Below the pieces are notes generated by a model. The model was not told where the DNA came from and did no database searches. It was given only the letters and a program-made list of their open reading frames with translations. The position numbers and the translations under genes were made by a program. 64,000 nt of DNA, taken from the NCBI GenBank assembly GCA_043808325.1, contig JAZDEY010000068.1, positions 27,871-91,870 of the forward strand, given 5' to 3'. This DNA comes from JAZDEY01 sp043808325 [NCBI: Candidatus Eiseniibacteriota bacterium]. Its GTDB lineage: Bacteria > Arandabacterota > Arandabacteria > Arandabacterales. The stretch's first letter is position 1. Each line of letters starts with the position of its first letter. This document shows, piece after piece, positions 51,480 through 60,256 of this stretch.

Positions 51480-52100
51480 TTACTTAAACATGCTTCTCAT
51501 TTCGCCCCAACTGGAGTGCCGCGTGTCAACCGCTCGGCATGGATCATCGCCGATCATGCCGCAGACACCCGCGCTCGAGACGAAAGCCGGCCAGTCGTGG
51601 TAAGGCCCAGGCGTCGGCGTGCAATCCACCACACCATACATATTGGTCGCCACGTTGGAGACCAAGCGGACGAAACCCGGCGAGTGGGCGGCCACCCACC
51701 CATATCCGGGCGCCGCGGCCCAGGATCTCTGGCACGCGGTCCAGGCAATTGCAGTTCCGTCGCCGGGGATCCTTAAGGTTCCGAGTGCTATGTCACCCGC
51801 ACACCTTACCCAGCTCATGCTGTACCACTCCGGCGGCCACATCAGCCCAAACTCGACCACGTTGTACTCAACCAGATCATAGAACACCGGCAGCACATCG
51901 ATGTCGCCGCAGGTCAGCCAGGTGGTCTTGATCTGATTGCAGCCGGTAAACGTCGGATAGCCTTTCGCGCAAGAGGTCGGATGAGACTTGATATGGACTG
52001 CCATCTTGTGGTGCGCGTTCGCGCCCGCCCAGCCCGCAGTGGAGTGCGCGACAATCATTGTAATAATCGCCAGGGAGATAAGGACTTGCCCTTTCGCCAT
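51480..52100 (-). CDS. Secreted Cys-containing protein with C-terminal SSWGEMRSMFK motif
   Basis: A 206-residue protein with a signal peptide (about 1-25). The mature part has about eight cysteines in loops (TSCAKGYPTFTGCNQ, WLTCGDIDV, DCTPTPGPYHDW, GVCGMIGDDPC), probably in disulfides, and a VLPVFYDLVEYNVVEFGLMWP strand pair. It ends in RHSSWGEMRSMFK, similar in layout to the C terminus of the neighbouring secreted protein. The ATG at 52100 follows GGGGAGG. No family was recognised. Confidence 0.72.
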   Translation of the reverse strand: MAKGQVLISLAIITMIVAHSTAGWAGANAHHKMAVHIKSHPTSCAKGYPTFTGCNQIKTTWLTCGDIDVLPVFYDLVEYNVVEFGLMWPPEWYSMSWVRCAGDIALGTLRIPGDGTAIAWTACQRSWAAAPGYGWVAAHSPGFVRLVSNVATNMYGVVDCTPTPGPYHDWPAFVSSAGVCGMIGDDPCRAVDTRHSSWGEMRSMFK

Positions 52101-52125
52101 AACTCGCACCTCCCCTCTTGATTTA

Positions 52126-52154
52126 AGCATACCACCTCAAGGATAGCGATTCAA
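52126..52154 (-). promoter_or_regulatory. Promoter of the Cys-containing secreted protein gene
   Basis: Minus strand TTGAAT (52149-52154), 17 bp spacer, extended TGG, TATGCT (52126-52131). Confidence 0.6.
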
Positions 52155-52167
52155 GGCGCATGGAATC

Positions 52168-52198
52168 AAGCGGGGCCGGCCCGGGGCTGGGGCCGCTT
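52168..52198 (-). terminator. GC-rich hairpin after the sulfatase-fold gene
   Basis: AAGCGG (52168-52173) and CCGCTT (52193-52198) flank a GC-rich interior that can extend the stem. It sits 10 bp past the stop of the minus-strand sulfatase-fold gene and just ahead of the next promoter. There is no T-run, so intrinsic termination is uncertain. Confidence 0.42.
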
Positions 52199-52207
52199 AA
52201 CGCGGAC

Positions 52208-54022
52208 CTACTGCACGTAGCCGAGTGAACGCAGGCCTTTCCTGGTCTGGTCGCTGAGCGTGACTTCAGTCTCACCCTGATAAGCGCTCTCATAGAGCCA
52301 GACCAAGATGTAGGGCGCAGCCGGCCTGGCCGAAGGTTCTCCACGCGATTTGCAGGTCTTCTTACCGGGATGCTGCTCAAAGGGAACGCTCTCCGGTCGT
52401 GCCAGGGATGCACCCAGATAGGTGTAGCCGACTGCCGGTCGCCCGTCCATCTTGAGGTCGAATAGGACGGGAAATCTCCAAGGAGCCACCTTGAACGCGA
52501 GCCTTAGAGACCCAGGCACGCTAAGTGACCTCAACTCCAGCACGCCGGGGGAGCTCGGCGCAGATCGAATCCCCTCAAGGCTGTGATAGTTGCCGTTTGT
52601 GTCAATCGTCCTCGCCAGATAGATCTCGCCATCGAATACCCCCCTTCGCGAGGCAACAGCCACATCGAACGCATGGGGGGTTCCATCGGTAGCTATCTCA
52701 AGATGCCATGTATCCGTGGTCTTGAAGACCGCTGCGTACATAGTACGGACCACATTGGCAAGCGGCGGCCCATCAGTCGCCAGGCCACGGCTCTCCGCGG
52801 GATCCTCTGCAAGATTGAATCCAACGGTCTCGCCGGATCCCATGTCCTGAATTACCTTATAGGGATAGGCAGTCAGCGCCTTTTTCTCACTGCCGAGCCG
52901 AACCGCCTCCGAATAGGCGACATTAGGCGGCAGGACCGCGCCCGGTTCCGCCCGTACAGGGCCACACCCACATATCAATCCCGCCAGACTTGCACCCTCG
53001 AAGTGCACCTGGGATTTGAGACCCACGAGCTCCAGAATGGTCGGAGTTACGTCCAGGAGTCTGGCAGTCTCCTTGGACCTAAAGCCCTTGGGAATCATGC
53101 CCGGCAGCAAGAAGATCAAGGGCACGCGGATCACTTCGTCATATAGGCTGTGGCCGTGCCCGTAGGCGCCATGTTCGTAGAACTCCTCGCCATGATCGCT
53201 AAGCAGGACAATCAGGGTCCGCTTGCGAAGCCCGCGTTCCTCAATCGCCTCGATAAAAGTGCCCAGCGCCTTATCCGCAAAGGCTATCTCGCCATCGTAA
53301 AGGGACTTCACATGATTCCAGTCCCCAGCCGACCACCTCCCCATCTTCTCGAGCAACTTCTCCCGCGAGGGTTCATAGACGTCTGGGTCAAACGAGTTTC
53401 CCAGGGGACCCCTGTACTCCGGATCGAACAGGTTGTCATAAGGCGATGACGGAGCATACGGCAAGTGCACATCGAAATAGTGAACGAACACGAAGAAAGG
53501 CTGTTGCTTATGGCGATCGATCCACTCAAGGGCATCGGCGGTTGTCCGGATCGCATCGCGCGGCTCAGATCGAGCGGCGTCATAGACATCAAAACCCCGA
53601 CTGATGCCGAACTCCGGATTCAAAGCAGGCGCATTCACGAAGGCCCCGGTGGCGTAGCCCCGGGCTTTAAGCATCTCGGCAAGCATCGGGACTGTGGGCC
53701 GTACCATGTTGTTGATCTTCATCGAGCCGTGCTGACTGGGATAGAGCGAAGAGAATATGGTGCCAAAGGAAGGAGTGGTCCAGCAAGCCTGACTTATTGC
53801 GTTCTCAAAAAGGGCGCCCTCGGCAGCCAGCCGGTCGATGTTCGGGCTCGTGTTCCGGGCGTAACCGTAGCAGCCCAGGTGGTCCGGCCTCAAAGCATCA
53901 ACGGCAATCAGTATGACATTGACGGGGGCGGGATGGCGCCCACACCCACAGGCCAAAAGCCCAAATGCAGCTGCGATGATTGCTTGGCTATACCATCTCC
54001 GGGCATACCGTCTTCTCGTCAT
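52208..54022 (-). CDS. Sulfatase/alkaline-phosphatase-fold lipoprotein with Thr at the nucleophile position
   Basis: A 604-residue protein with a lipobox LLAC (Cys25). The sulfatase-like domain (about 33-400) has NVILIAVDALRPDHLGCYGY with metal-ligand Asp42, and LSDHGEEFYEHGAYGHGHSLYDEVIRVP with further ligands. Where sulfatases have C/S-x-P-x-R, this protein reads CWTTPSF (80-86). The residue at the nucleophile position is Thr82, and the Arg is Phe86. That favours a phospho-transfer or phosphodiesterase type over a formylglycine sulfatase. The C-terminal 200 residues look beta-rich. The ATG at 54022 is chosen because the signal begins there. Confidence 0.82.
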   Translation of the reverse strand: MTRRRYARRWYSQAIIAAAFGLLACGCGRHPAPVNVILIAVDALRPDHLGCYGYARNTSPNIDRLAAEGALFENAISQACWTTPSFGTIFSSLYPSQHGSMKINNMVRPTVPMLAEMLKARGYATGAFVNAPALNPEFGISRGFDVYDAARSEPRDAIRTTADALEWIDRHKQQPFFVFVHYFDVHLPYAPSSPYDNLFDPEYRGPLGNSFDPDVYEPSREKLLEKMGRWSAGDWNHVKSLYDGEIAFADKALGTFIEAIEERGLRKRTLIVLLSDHGEEFYEHGAYGHGHSLYDEVIRVPLIFLLPGMIPKGFRSKETARLLDVTPTILELVGLKSQVHFEGASLAGLICGCGPVRAEPGAVLPPNVAYSEAVRLGSEKKALTAYPYKVIQDMGSGETVGFNLAEDPAESRGLATDGPPLANVVRTMYAAVFKTTDTWHLEIATDGTPHAFDVAVASRRGVFDGEIYLARTIDTNGNYHSLEGIRSAPSSPGVLELRSLSVPGSLRLAFKVAPWRFPVLFDLKMDGRPAVGYTYLGASLARPESVPFEQHPGKKTCKSRGEPSARPAAPYILVWLYESAYQGETEVTLSDQTRKGLRSLGYVQ

Positions 54023-54035
54023 ATCGGTTCGACCT

Positions 54036-54064
54036 ATGACACCATGCGCCCGGCAATCCGTCAA
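54036..54064 (-). promoter_or_regulatory. Candidate promoter of the sulfatase-fold gene
   Basis: Minus strand TTGACG (54059-54064), 17 bp spacer, extended TGG, TGTCAT (54036-54041). The -10 is weak. Confidence 0.42.
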
Positions 54065-54080
54065 GCGAAACCAGTGCGGG

Positions 54081-54110
54081 TTGACATACGGGCGCATGCG
54101 ATGTTACGCT
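54081..54110 (+). promoter_or_regulatory. Promoter of the spermidine-synthase-like membrane protein gene
   Basis: TTGACA (54081-54086), 18 bp spacer, extended TGT, TACGCT (54105-54110). It places transcription start near 54117, after the ATG at 54101 but ahead of the GTG at 54131. Confidence 0.5.
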
Positions 54111-54130
54111 CCTCCTATTCGAGGTACTCA

Positions 54131-56554
54131 GTGAACTTCTATGTAGGGATATTCTCAATTGCTTTCACAACGCTCGCGCTGGAAGTCTCGCTGACGCGCC
54201 TGTTGAGCGTGACCACCTGGTACCATCTGGCCTTCTTCGCGGTCTCGGTCGCCATGCTGGGGATGACTGCCGGAGCAACTACGGTCTACATCAGACCAAG
54301 ATGGTTTGAGGATCAGAGACTCTCGCGCAATATCTCGAAGGCATGTCTGGGTTACGCTCTCGTTACCCCAATCACCCTCCAGGCCCTCTGCGTGATACGG
54401 ATCGGCGAAGTCATCTCCCCCGGGGGATACCTGATGCTCCTGGCGGCCGCCCTGGCGAGTCTCCTGCCGTTCTACTTCTCGGGGGTAGTGATCGGTGCGG
54501 TGCTTACCAAGAGCCGGCTCCCGATCGGGAAGCTCTATGCCTGCGATTTGGTCGGGGCCTCGCTGGGATGCATCTTCGTGCTTTGGGGGCTTGGAGCCTT
54601 GGGCGCACCCAACTTGATCCTGGTGTGTGGTTGCCTAGGTGTGGTGGCGGCGGCGTGCTTCGCCGGGCGGAGGCCATCCCGCGGCTTCCGTATCTGGTCG
54701 CTTGGCATCGTCGGCGTCCTGGCAGTACTGATAATTCTGGGAATCACCACTCCCTACGGAATACGCCCTCTTGTCACCAAGGGCCGAGCAGTCGATCGGG
54801 GCAAGTTCATCATTGATAAGTGGAACTCCTTCTCGCGGGTCGTGGTTTACCGGCTGGCTGAGGGCAGTCCCCAATTCTGGGGAGAGAGCAGGCTTGCGCC
54901 CGAAGACGAGAAGGTCTTTCAGCACAAGATGAGCATAGATGGGGCAGCCGGCACTACGCTCCGCCGGTTCAACGGCATCAAGGATATTGAACATCTGCGC
55001 TTCGATGTGACCAACGTGGTCTACTACCTTAGGCCCCGCGGTGGGGCCTTCATCATCGGTGTGGGCGGTGGCCGGGACCTCCAGAGCGCCATACTCTTTG
55101 GTCAGGAGAGAATTGTCGGCGTCGACATAAACCCCATTTTCATCAATCTCCTGCGCCATCGCTTCAGGGAATTCGCAGGCCTAGCGGACCACCCCGGGGT
55201 CAAGCTGGTTGCAGACGAAGCACGCAGTTATCTCTCACGATCGCGTGATAAGTACTCCGTAATCCAGATGTCGCTCGCCGATACCTGGGCCGCAACCGGG
55301 GCAGGAGCCTATACGCTGTCGGAAAACGCGCTCTACACGGTCGAGGCCTGGAAAACCGTCCTCGACCATCTCTCCCCGGAAGGAATCTTCACGGTCTCCC
55401 GATGGTACAGCCCCAAGGATCTTGGCGAGACCGGGCGCGCCCTGAGCCTGGCCGTAGCCTCCCTCCTCGAGACCGGAACACGGAATCCCGCGCAGCACCT
55501 GGCCATGATCACAAACCGAGCCGTCGCCACCCTGCTCGTCGCCCGTCAACCGCTCAGTCAGTCCGACCTTAATCTCTTGAGGCAAACCTGTGATCATCTT
55601 CAGTACCGGCTTGTGCTCTATCCCGGCCAGCCGCCCAATCACCCGGTGCTTGATGAAATCGTGTCAGCCGCGTCACGCAAGCAGCTTGAAGCAGCGATCG
55701 CCGGCAGTCAGATGAACTACAGCCCGCCCACCGATGAGAATCCCTACTTCTTCAACATGCTCAAGATAAACCAGGTGCTGCCCTCATTCCTGGTACGGGC
55801 CAAACAGGCCGGGGCCAAGATGCTCACCCAGAGCGTCGGGGTTGCTTATGGCAACCTGGTCGCCACTCAGACCCTGCTGGGCCTGATAGCCGTTCTACTC
55901 CTGCTCGCCGTAGTGACGGTTGTCTTCCCGCTGATCGCGGGAACCGGGAGCGTGGCTGGTCCCCGCAGAAGACCTCACATGCTTTGGTCGGCGGCGGCCT
56001 ACTTCTCCCTGATCGGGGCGGGCTTTATGTTTGTGGAGATCGCGCTGATCCAGAGGCTCACGGTCTTTCTGGGGCACCCGATGTACGCGCTTGGCATCCT
56101 GCTCTTCACCATGATCGCGAGCGCCGGGCTGGGAAGCCTCGCAAGCGATAGGTTACCGCTCACGCGCGCGCCCTGGGTATTCGCTTATCCCGTGGCTATC
56201 ACGGCGGTCATCCTCGCAATCCGGTTTGTGCTGCCGCTGGTTGGCACCAATCTGGTGGCCGCACCGATGGCGGTCAAGATACCGGTCTCCATTGGGGCGA
56301 TCGCCCCGGTGGGCCTGCTTCTGGGTTTTGGATTTCCTACCGGCATGAGGCTGGTGAGATCGTCTCGATCGACGGAGACGCCGTGGTATTGGGCTCTCAA
56401 CGGCATCTTCAGTGTGCTGTGTTCGGCACTGGCGGTCTTTATCTCGATCTACTTTGGTATTTCGACCAGCTTCTATATCGCAGCAGCGTGTTACGGCTCG
56501 CTGCTCCTCTGTCTACCGGGCATGCTCAGAGTATGCAAGGAGCAGAAGACATAA
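54131..56554 (+). CDS. Polytopic membrane protein with spermidine-synthase-like domain
   Basis: An 807-residue protein of the fused membrane/spermidine synthase-like type. The N-terminal part has about six membrane helices starting FYVGIFSIAFTTLALEVSLTRLLSV. A soluble Rossmann methyltransferase-like domain (about 290-560) has AFIIGVGGGRDLQSAILFG and VGVDINPIFINLLR. The C-terminal part has six to seven helices including GFGFPTGMRL. Polyamine-synthase catalytic residues are not clearly kept, so true aminopropyl transfer is doubtful. The GTG at 54131 with GAGGT ahead fits the promoter better than the ATG at 54101; the frame further upstream is antisense to the sulfatase gene. Confidence 0.83.
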   Translation: MNFYVGIFSIAFTTLALEVSLTRLLSVTTWYHLAFFAVSVAMLGMTAGATTVYIRPRWFEDQRLSRNISKACLGYALVTPITLQALCVIRIGEVISPGGYLMLLAAALASLLPFYFSGVVIGAVLTKSRLPIGKLYACDLVGASLGCIFVLWGLGALGAPNLILVCGCLGVVAAACFAGRRPSRGFRIWSLGIVGVLAVLIILGITTPYGIRPLVTKGRAVDRGKFIIDKWNSFSRVVVYRLAEGSPQFWGESRLAPEDEKVFQHKMSIDGAAGTTLRRFNGIKDIEHLRFDVTNVVYYLRPRGGAFIIGVGGGRDLQSAILFGQERIVGVDINPIFINLLRHRFREFAGLADHPGVKLVADEARSYLSRSRDKYSVIQMSLADTWAATGAGAYTLSENALYTVEAWKTVLDHLSPEGIFTVSRWYSPKDLGETGRALSLAVASLLETGTRNPAQHLAMITNRAVATLLVARQPLSQSDLNLLRQTCDHLQYRLVLYPGQPPNHPVLDEIVSAASRKQLEAAIAGSQMNYSPPTDENPYFFNMLKINQVLPSFLVRAKQAGAKMLTQSVGVAYGNLVATQTLLGLIAVLLLLAVVTVVFPLIAGTGSVAGPRRRPHMLWSAAAYFSLIGAGFMFVEIALIQRLTVFLGHPMYALGILLFTMIASAGLGSLASDRLPLTRAPWVFAYPVAITAVILAIRFVLPLVGTNLVAAPMAVKIPVSIGAIAPVGLLLGFGFPTGMRLVRSSRSTETPWYWALNGIFSVLCSALAVFISIYFGISTSFYIAAACYGSLLLCLPGMLRVCKEQKT

Positions 56555-56597
56555 CCTAAGGGGTTCGCGCGTCACAGCCAAGATCCGGCCGCAAGGC

Positions 56598-59225
56598 CTA
56601 CCTGATTACGACAATCTTACGGCAGCTGACCTGCCGCCCGACCTCCAGCCTGCACAGATAGATACCCGGCGATACGGGGCGTCCTGAAGAGTCGGTGCCA
56701 TCCCAGCCTATGGTATGGTGGCCCCCGCTCTGCATTGCGTCCAGGAGCACGGTCACTCTTTGGCCGAGCATGTTGTAGACTGCCATCTCGACCGAGCAGG
56801 TTTTGGGGACAGCGAACTCGATCGTGGTCTTTCCGCCAAATGGGTTAGGGGACACGCGCGGCACCGTCAAAGTGGAAAAAGTCGGCCCATCACCGCCGGC
56901 CTCAACTCCAGCACTCACCGTGGACTGCGTCAGCTGCGCGTATATATCCTGGTTTCCGTTCCTCGCGGAGCAGTAAGCCACGCACATTCTCCCATCGCAG
57001 GTCTGAGCTACGGTCGACCAGTCAGCGCTACTTGGGGTGTCGTACAGGTGTGATTCTTCCGACCAGTTGACGCCGTCATAGCGCATGTAGCAGACTTCTC
57101 CAGCCTTGGTGTAGGCGACCCAGATCTCACCCTCCGATGTTTCAGCGACTGAAGGGTGTTGCTTCGCTCCGGGAGAAACTGTCAGCCTAGTGTCACCTGA
57201 CCAGGAGGTGCCGTCGAAGATCTGGTAGTAGACCTCGGAGCTCCCGTCTCGGTTTGTAGACCAGACCACCCACACCCTGCCGTCGACCGACCCTACAACC
57301 GCGGGATAGCCGTCGAGAGCTTGATTGTTTGTCAGGCGTTTGACAGAGGACCAGGAGTTTCCATCAAAGATCCTATAGTAGATCTCGAAGTTGCCGTCCT
57401 TTCTATCGGAACTCCACACCACCCAGATCCGGCCATCGGAGGTATGAGTGATCGAGGGCTCCACATCGGTAGCCAGATTTTGGCTCAGGTCGACCTCCTG
57501 TGACCAGGATGAGTCGTCGTAGGTCTTGTAGTAGATCTCATAGTCATCTTCGCGTTCGGATTGCCAGACTACCCATATCTTCCCGTTCGCGTCTTCGCTA
57601 AGTGCCGGGCGCTGGTCGTCCGCAGTGTGGGTCGTCAGCCGGGTGTTGCCCGACCAGGTCACCCCACAATCGGGCGAGGTCTTGTAGTAGAGATCCCGGC
57701 CGAGGTCCCCATCGCGAGACCACACCAGCCAAATGCCTGCCGAAGCCTGGGCGATCGCGGGGCAGTCCTCATTGCAGGGGTGTGAGGTCAGCGTGATTTC
57801 GGAATGCCAGGTGAACAGGCCCACGTCGGTGAAGAGGCCCCTGGGCACGCAATATGTGCTGGTTCCGGAATCGTTCACCGCGAGCACGCGCCAGTAGTAG
57901 CATACTCTGTCCCCCAGATCACGAATGGGGGTGTAGGAAGTATCAGCGATGCCTTCTACGGTCACCGTCGATCCATCGCCGGGGAAATCACCTGAGGTCG
58001 AATACTGCAGAGCGTACGTATCCGCGGTGCGCGACGGATGCCAGACGAACCGGGGGGCGAGCGTAGTAGTCACTGTTGCATCCTCGGCCGGAGAGACAAG
58101 GATCGGGGTCGAAGGCAACGCGGTATTGCAGCTGATCCAGATGGGGCTGGACCACGCTTTGGCAAACCGCTCGTGGTAGTAGTTCATTCGGTAGATCTTC
58201 ACGAAATAGTAATTATCGCCGCATGGTGGCGTGATCTCCGGACACCAGCTGTAGCAGCTACCCACTATCTTGGATGAGGCCATGGGTATGCCGTTTTCAT
58301 ACAATTCGATGTATTCCGACCAACCACCGATGTCCGGGTCACTCACGTCTATCGAGAAATGTATGTTATCGAACTGGCTGAACGTCTCTCCCATCCAGTG
58401 GCCGCCTGCTCGGAATGCCAGCAGGAGATCTCTGTCAAGGGTCGAGTAGGTCCGGTGATTCCTCATGGCATCCAGGATATTCGCCTTCGTAAGGCTCTCC
58501 GCCAGGGCGACAGTCCATCTATATGCGTTTCCCCAGTTTGCACTGTGGTTATCCTGCGATCCATCTGTGCCCACATGCCATCCCTTGTTCAAGATCTCTA
58601 TGTATCTTTCCTGTTCCTGGTCGCTCCTCACCTCGACCCCATTTATCCCGGCATCTCCGATCGGGGAGTAAGCATAATCGTCAAAACAGCCGGGCATGGG
58701 ATGGTTAAAATTCGCCGTACAGCCGCTTGTTGCAAGCTCCCTGTAAAGCGAGTCATAGTCATCGGGACGGGACTTGAAAAGATGATCGGCCTCATAGATA
58801 CAGCTGTGGCTCCAGTCACTTCCGCCCCACTCCTGCCCGGCAATGGCGACAAAAACACCGTCTTCAGTGAAAGCGTTTGCCTGCAGGCGTGTGTCGGCAT
58901 ACTGACCGGCCGTCATTTGATAGTGGTCGGTGACCGCCAAGAAATCGACCCCGGCGCTATCCCTCGCATAGGTAAAGGCATCGGCCGGAGTCCCTACGCC
59001 GTCCGAATACGAAGTGTGAGAATGCAGGTCACCAACGTAGAAGTTGTAGCCAGTCCCCGAGCCCTGGTCGTTCACCCTGGTCAGAACGACGCCTCGCCGA
59101 GACGTGGCGGCCTGCTGGGCCCGCGCGGACTGGGCTCCCGGGCGGAACACAATTCCGAGCGCCAGCATACCCAGGCAAACGCACATCAGTTTCGCGGCTT
59201 TGGCACATCTCCTCGGCTTATACAT
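56598..59225 (-). CDS. Secreted PHP-domain phosphoesterase with fibronectin-like domain, beta-propeller repeats and sorting domain
   Basis: An 875-residue exported protein (signal about 1-36, ending ARA). Residues about 60-340 resemble the CehA/McbA-type PHP metallohydrolase: YVGDLHSHTSYSDGVGTP, FLAVTDHYQMT, TANFNHPMPG and GWHVGTDGSQDNH hold the metal-binding His/Asp. A fibronectin-like domain follows (about 400-490). Next come about five blade-like repeats of the form DGRIWVVWSSDR...YYRIFDGNSWS (about 500-780), then a C-terminal FlgD-like/type A sorting domain (VSPNPFGGKTTIEFAVP ... GRPVSPGIYLCRLEVG). It is probably surface-bound or released through a type IX-like route. Confidence 0.85.
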   Translation of the reverse strand: MYKPRRCAKAAKLMCVCLGMLALGIVFRPGAQSARAQQAATSRRGVVLTRVNDQGSGTGYNFYVGDLHSHTSYSDGVGTPADAFTYARDSAGVDFLAVTDHYQMTAGQYADTRLQANAFTEDGVFVAIAGQEWGGSDWSHSCIYEADHLFKSRPDDYDSLYRELATSGCTANFNHPMPGCFDDYAYSPIGDAGINGVEVRSDQEQERYIEILNKGWHVGTDGSQDNHSANWGNAYRWTVALAESLTKANILDAMRNHRTYSTLDRDLLLAFRAGGHWMGETFSQFDNIHFSIDVSDPDIGGWSEYIELYENGIPMASSKIVGSCYSWCPEITPPCGDNYYFVKIYRMNYYHERFAKAWSSPIWISCNTALPSTPILVSPAEDATVTTTLAPRFVWHPSRTADTYALQYSTSGDFPGDGSTVTVEGIADTSYTPIRDLGDRVCYYWRVLAVNDSGTSTYCVPRGLFTDVGLFTWHSEITLTSHPCNEDCPAIAQASAGIWLVWSRDGDLGRDLYYKTSPDCGVTWSGNTRLTTHTADDQRPALSEDANGKIWVVWQSEREDDYEIYYKTYDDSSWSQEVDLSQNLATDVEPSITHTSDGRIWVVWSSDRKDGNFEIYYRIFDGNSWSSVKRLTNNQALDGYPAVVGSVDGRVWVVWSTNRDGSSEVYYQIFDGTSWSGDTRLTVSPGAKQHPSVAETSEGEIWVAYTKAGEVCYMRYDGVNWSEESHLYDTPSSADWSTVAQTCDGRMCVAYCSARNGNQDIYAQLTQSTVSAGVEAGGDGPTFSTLTVPRVSPNPFGGKTTIEFAVPKTCSVEMAVYNMLGQRVTVLLDAMQSGGHHTIGWDGTDSSGRPVSPGIYLCRLEVGRQVSCRKIVVIR

Positions 59226-59360
59226 CCGCCCTTCACCTTTCCCTGACCAAGTAACGAAGCGGTATGCCGGTAACAGGGCCAGGGCTACAGGCATCACGCC
59301 GAACGAGCTTACAATCGTCTCATCAACTCTGCCGGGTGAATCTCCTAAGGATTGGCTTCT

Positions 59361-59389
59361 AGGGTACCACAAGAACGCCGGAGAATCAA
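59361..59389 (-). promoter_or_regulatory. Promoter of the PHP/propeller gene
   Basis: Minus strand TTGATT (59384-59389), 17 bp spacer, extended TGG, TACCCT (59361-59366). It gives a leader of about 130 nt. Confidence 0.52.
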
Positions 59390-59487
59390 GCCGAATCAGC
59401 CCTGCGGTTGGGTTGGAAATAGACCTTAGTCGACGATCAGTGGTCCTGCGGCACGCTCGAGATAGAGCCCGAGACCTGGGGGCGCAA

Positions 59488-60039
59488 TCAAGTCAATCTA
59501 TCGGTAATGCGGATTGCAGGCCACACAGAGAGGCTTTCGCAGATCTCACTCTTCACACGTTCATACACATTATAGACCAAGGGGCAGACTGAGCAGTTTG
59601 AGAACGTGAGGCTTAGGCCGGACACGAATCCCGTCTTGAGGAGATTGGGATACGCGCGACAGACATCAGGCCTGTCCGCATAAACCGCGCACCCGTTGTC
59701 CGCCAAGAAAGGACATGGCGTGAGCTTGAAAAAGTGCCCCTGGCCATCCTCATACTTAACGATGTATTCCGTCATGAAAGCTTCCCGCGGAATCTTCAGG
59801 CCGTCGGCGAGACGGTTGATGTCTTTGACCTCAAGCAATGGGCGGAACACCTTACAGCAATTCCTGCATTCCCGACATTCAATCTGTTCGGATACCGCCC
59901 TGTAGTGTCTATGAACGATGGCATCGATTTCTTCGATCGTCAGGTCACACGCTTCGAGCAGGCACCGATATCGTCGGTCCTCATCCTCGTTCTGTCTCGT
60001 CAACTCTTCGATTTTCTTGATATCGGTCTCGAGCTTCAT
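59488..60039 (-). CDS. YkgJ-family cysteine cluster protein
   Basis: A 183-residue protein of the zinc/iron-chelating CxxCxxCC family. The N-terminal helix is charged. The cluster cysteines are CRECRNCCK at about 54-62, then CPFLADNGCAVYADRPDVCRAYP, and a last NCSVCPLVY. The family is suggested to bind Fe-S or zinc; function is unknown. The start ATG at 60039 follows AAGGGA. It lies 64 bp after the 36-residue microprotein gene and may share its promoter. Confidence 0.87.
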   Translation of the reverse strand: MKLETDIKKIEELTRQNEDEDRRYRCLLEACDLTIEEIDAIVHRHYRAVSEQIECRECRNCCKVFRPLLEVKDINRLADGLKIPREAFMTEYIVKYEDGQGHFFKLTPCPFLADNGCAVYADRPDVCRAYPNLLKTGFVSGLSLTFSNCSVCPLVYNVYERVKSEICESLSVWPAIRITDRLT

Positions 60040-60103
60040 ATTCGTATCCCTTGCGTCTGACCACAGGCCATATGTGGTCCAGGTAATCACTCCATGCCTT
60101 CGG

Positions 60104-60214
60104 TTACGGAGTCTTCTTCCGTTGCTTCTCTACCTTCCTTCTTGTCTCTTGGTCCCGCCTTACCGAGCTTTGTTTCTGTCCCTTGTCCTTGGCCTTCTTA
60201 CCTTTGTCTCCCAT
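60104..60214 (-). CDS. 36-residue Lys/Arg-rich microprotein
   Basis: A short gene reading MGDKGKKAKDKGQKQSSVRR then a charged DQETRRKVEKQRKKTP tail. About 45 percent of the residues are Lys or Arg, and no hydrophobic segment exists. Support comes from a strong AAGGAGGAG ribosome site seven bases ahead of the ATG, a proper TAA stop and a well-formed promoter at 60257-60285. From memory it resembles short MGDK-type Lys-rich hypothetical proteins seen in other bacteria; this was not checked. RNA or ribosome binding is a reasonable guess, no more. Confidence 0.7.
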   Translation of the reverse strand: MGDKGKKAKDKGQKQSSVRRDQETRRKVEKQRKKTP

Positions 60215-60256
60215 TGCGTGACTCCTCCTTGTCGTTGGCCGTCACCCTTTCGCTGC

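Noticed and set aside
53465-54130. Upstream extension of the spermidine-synthase-like gene
   Set aside because: The extension is antisense to the sulfatase-fold gene, and a promoter lies at 54081-54110.
58359-59246. 295-codon plus-strand open frame opposite the PHP-domain gene
   Set aside because: It is antisense to conserved metal-binding motifs and its composition is that of a shadow frame.
60040-60090. A MITWTTYGLW-like N-terminal extension of the YkgJ gene that resembles the start of REP-type (Y1) transposases
   Set aside because: Only about ten residues match, the catalytic HUH region is absent, and a better ribosome site precedes the ATG at 60039. It could be a tiny relic but cannot be supported.
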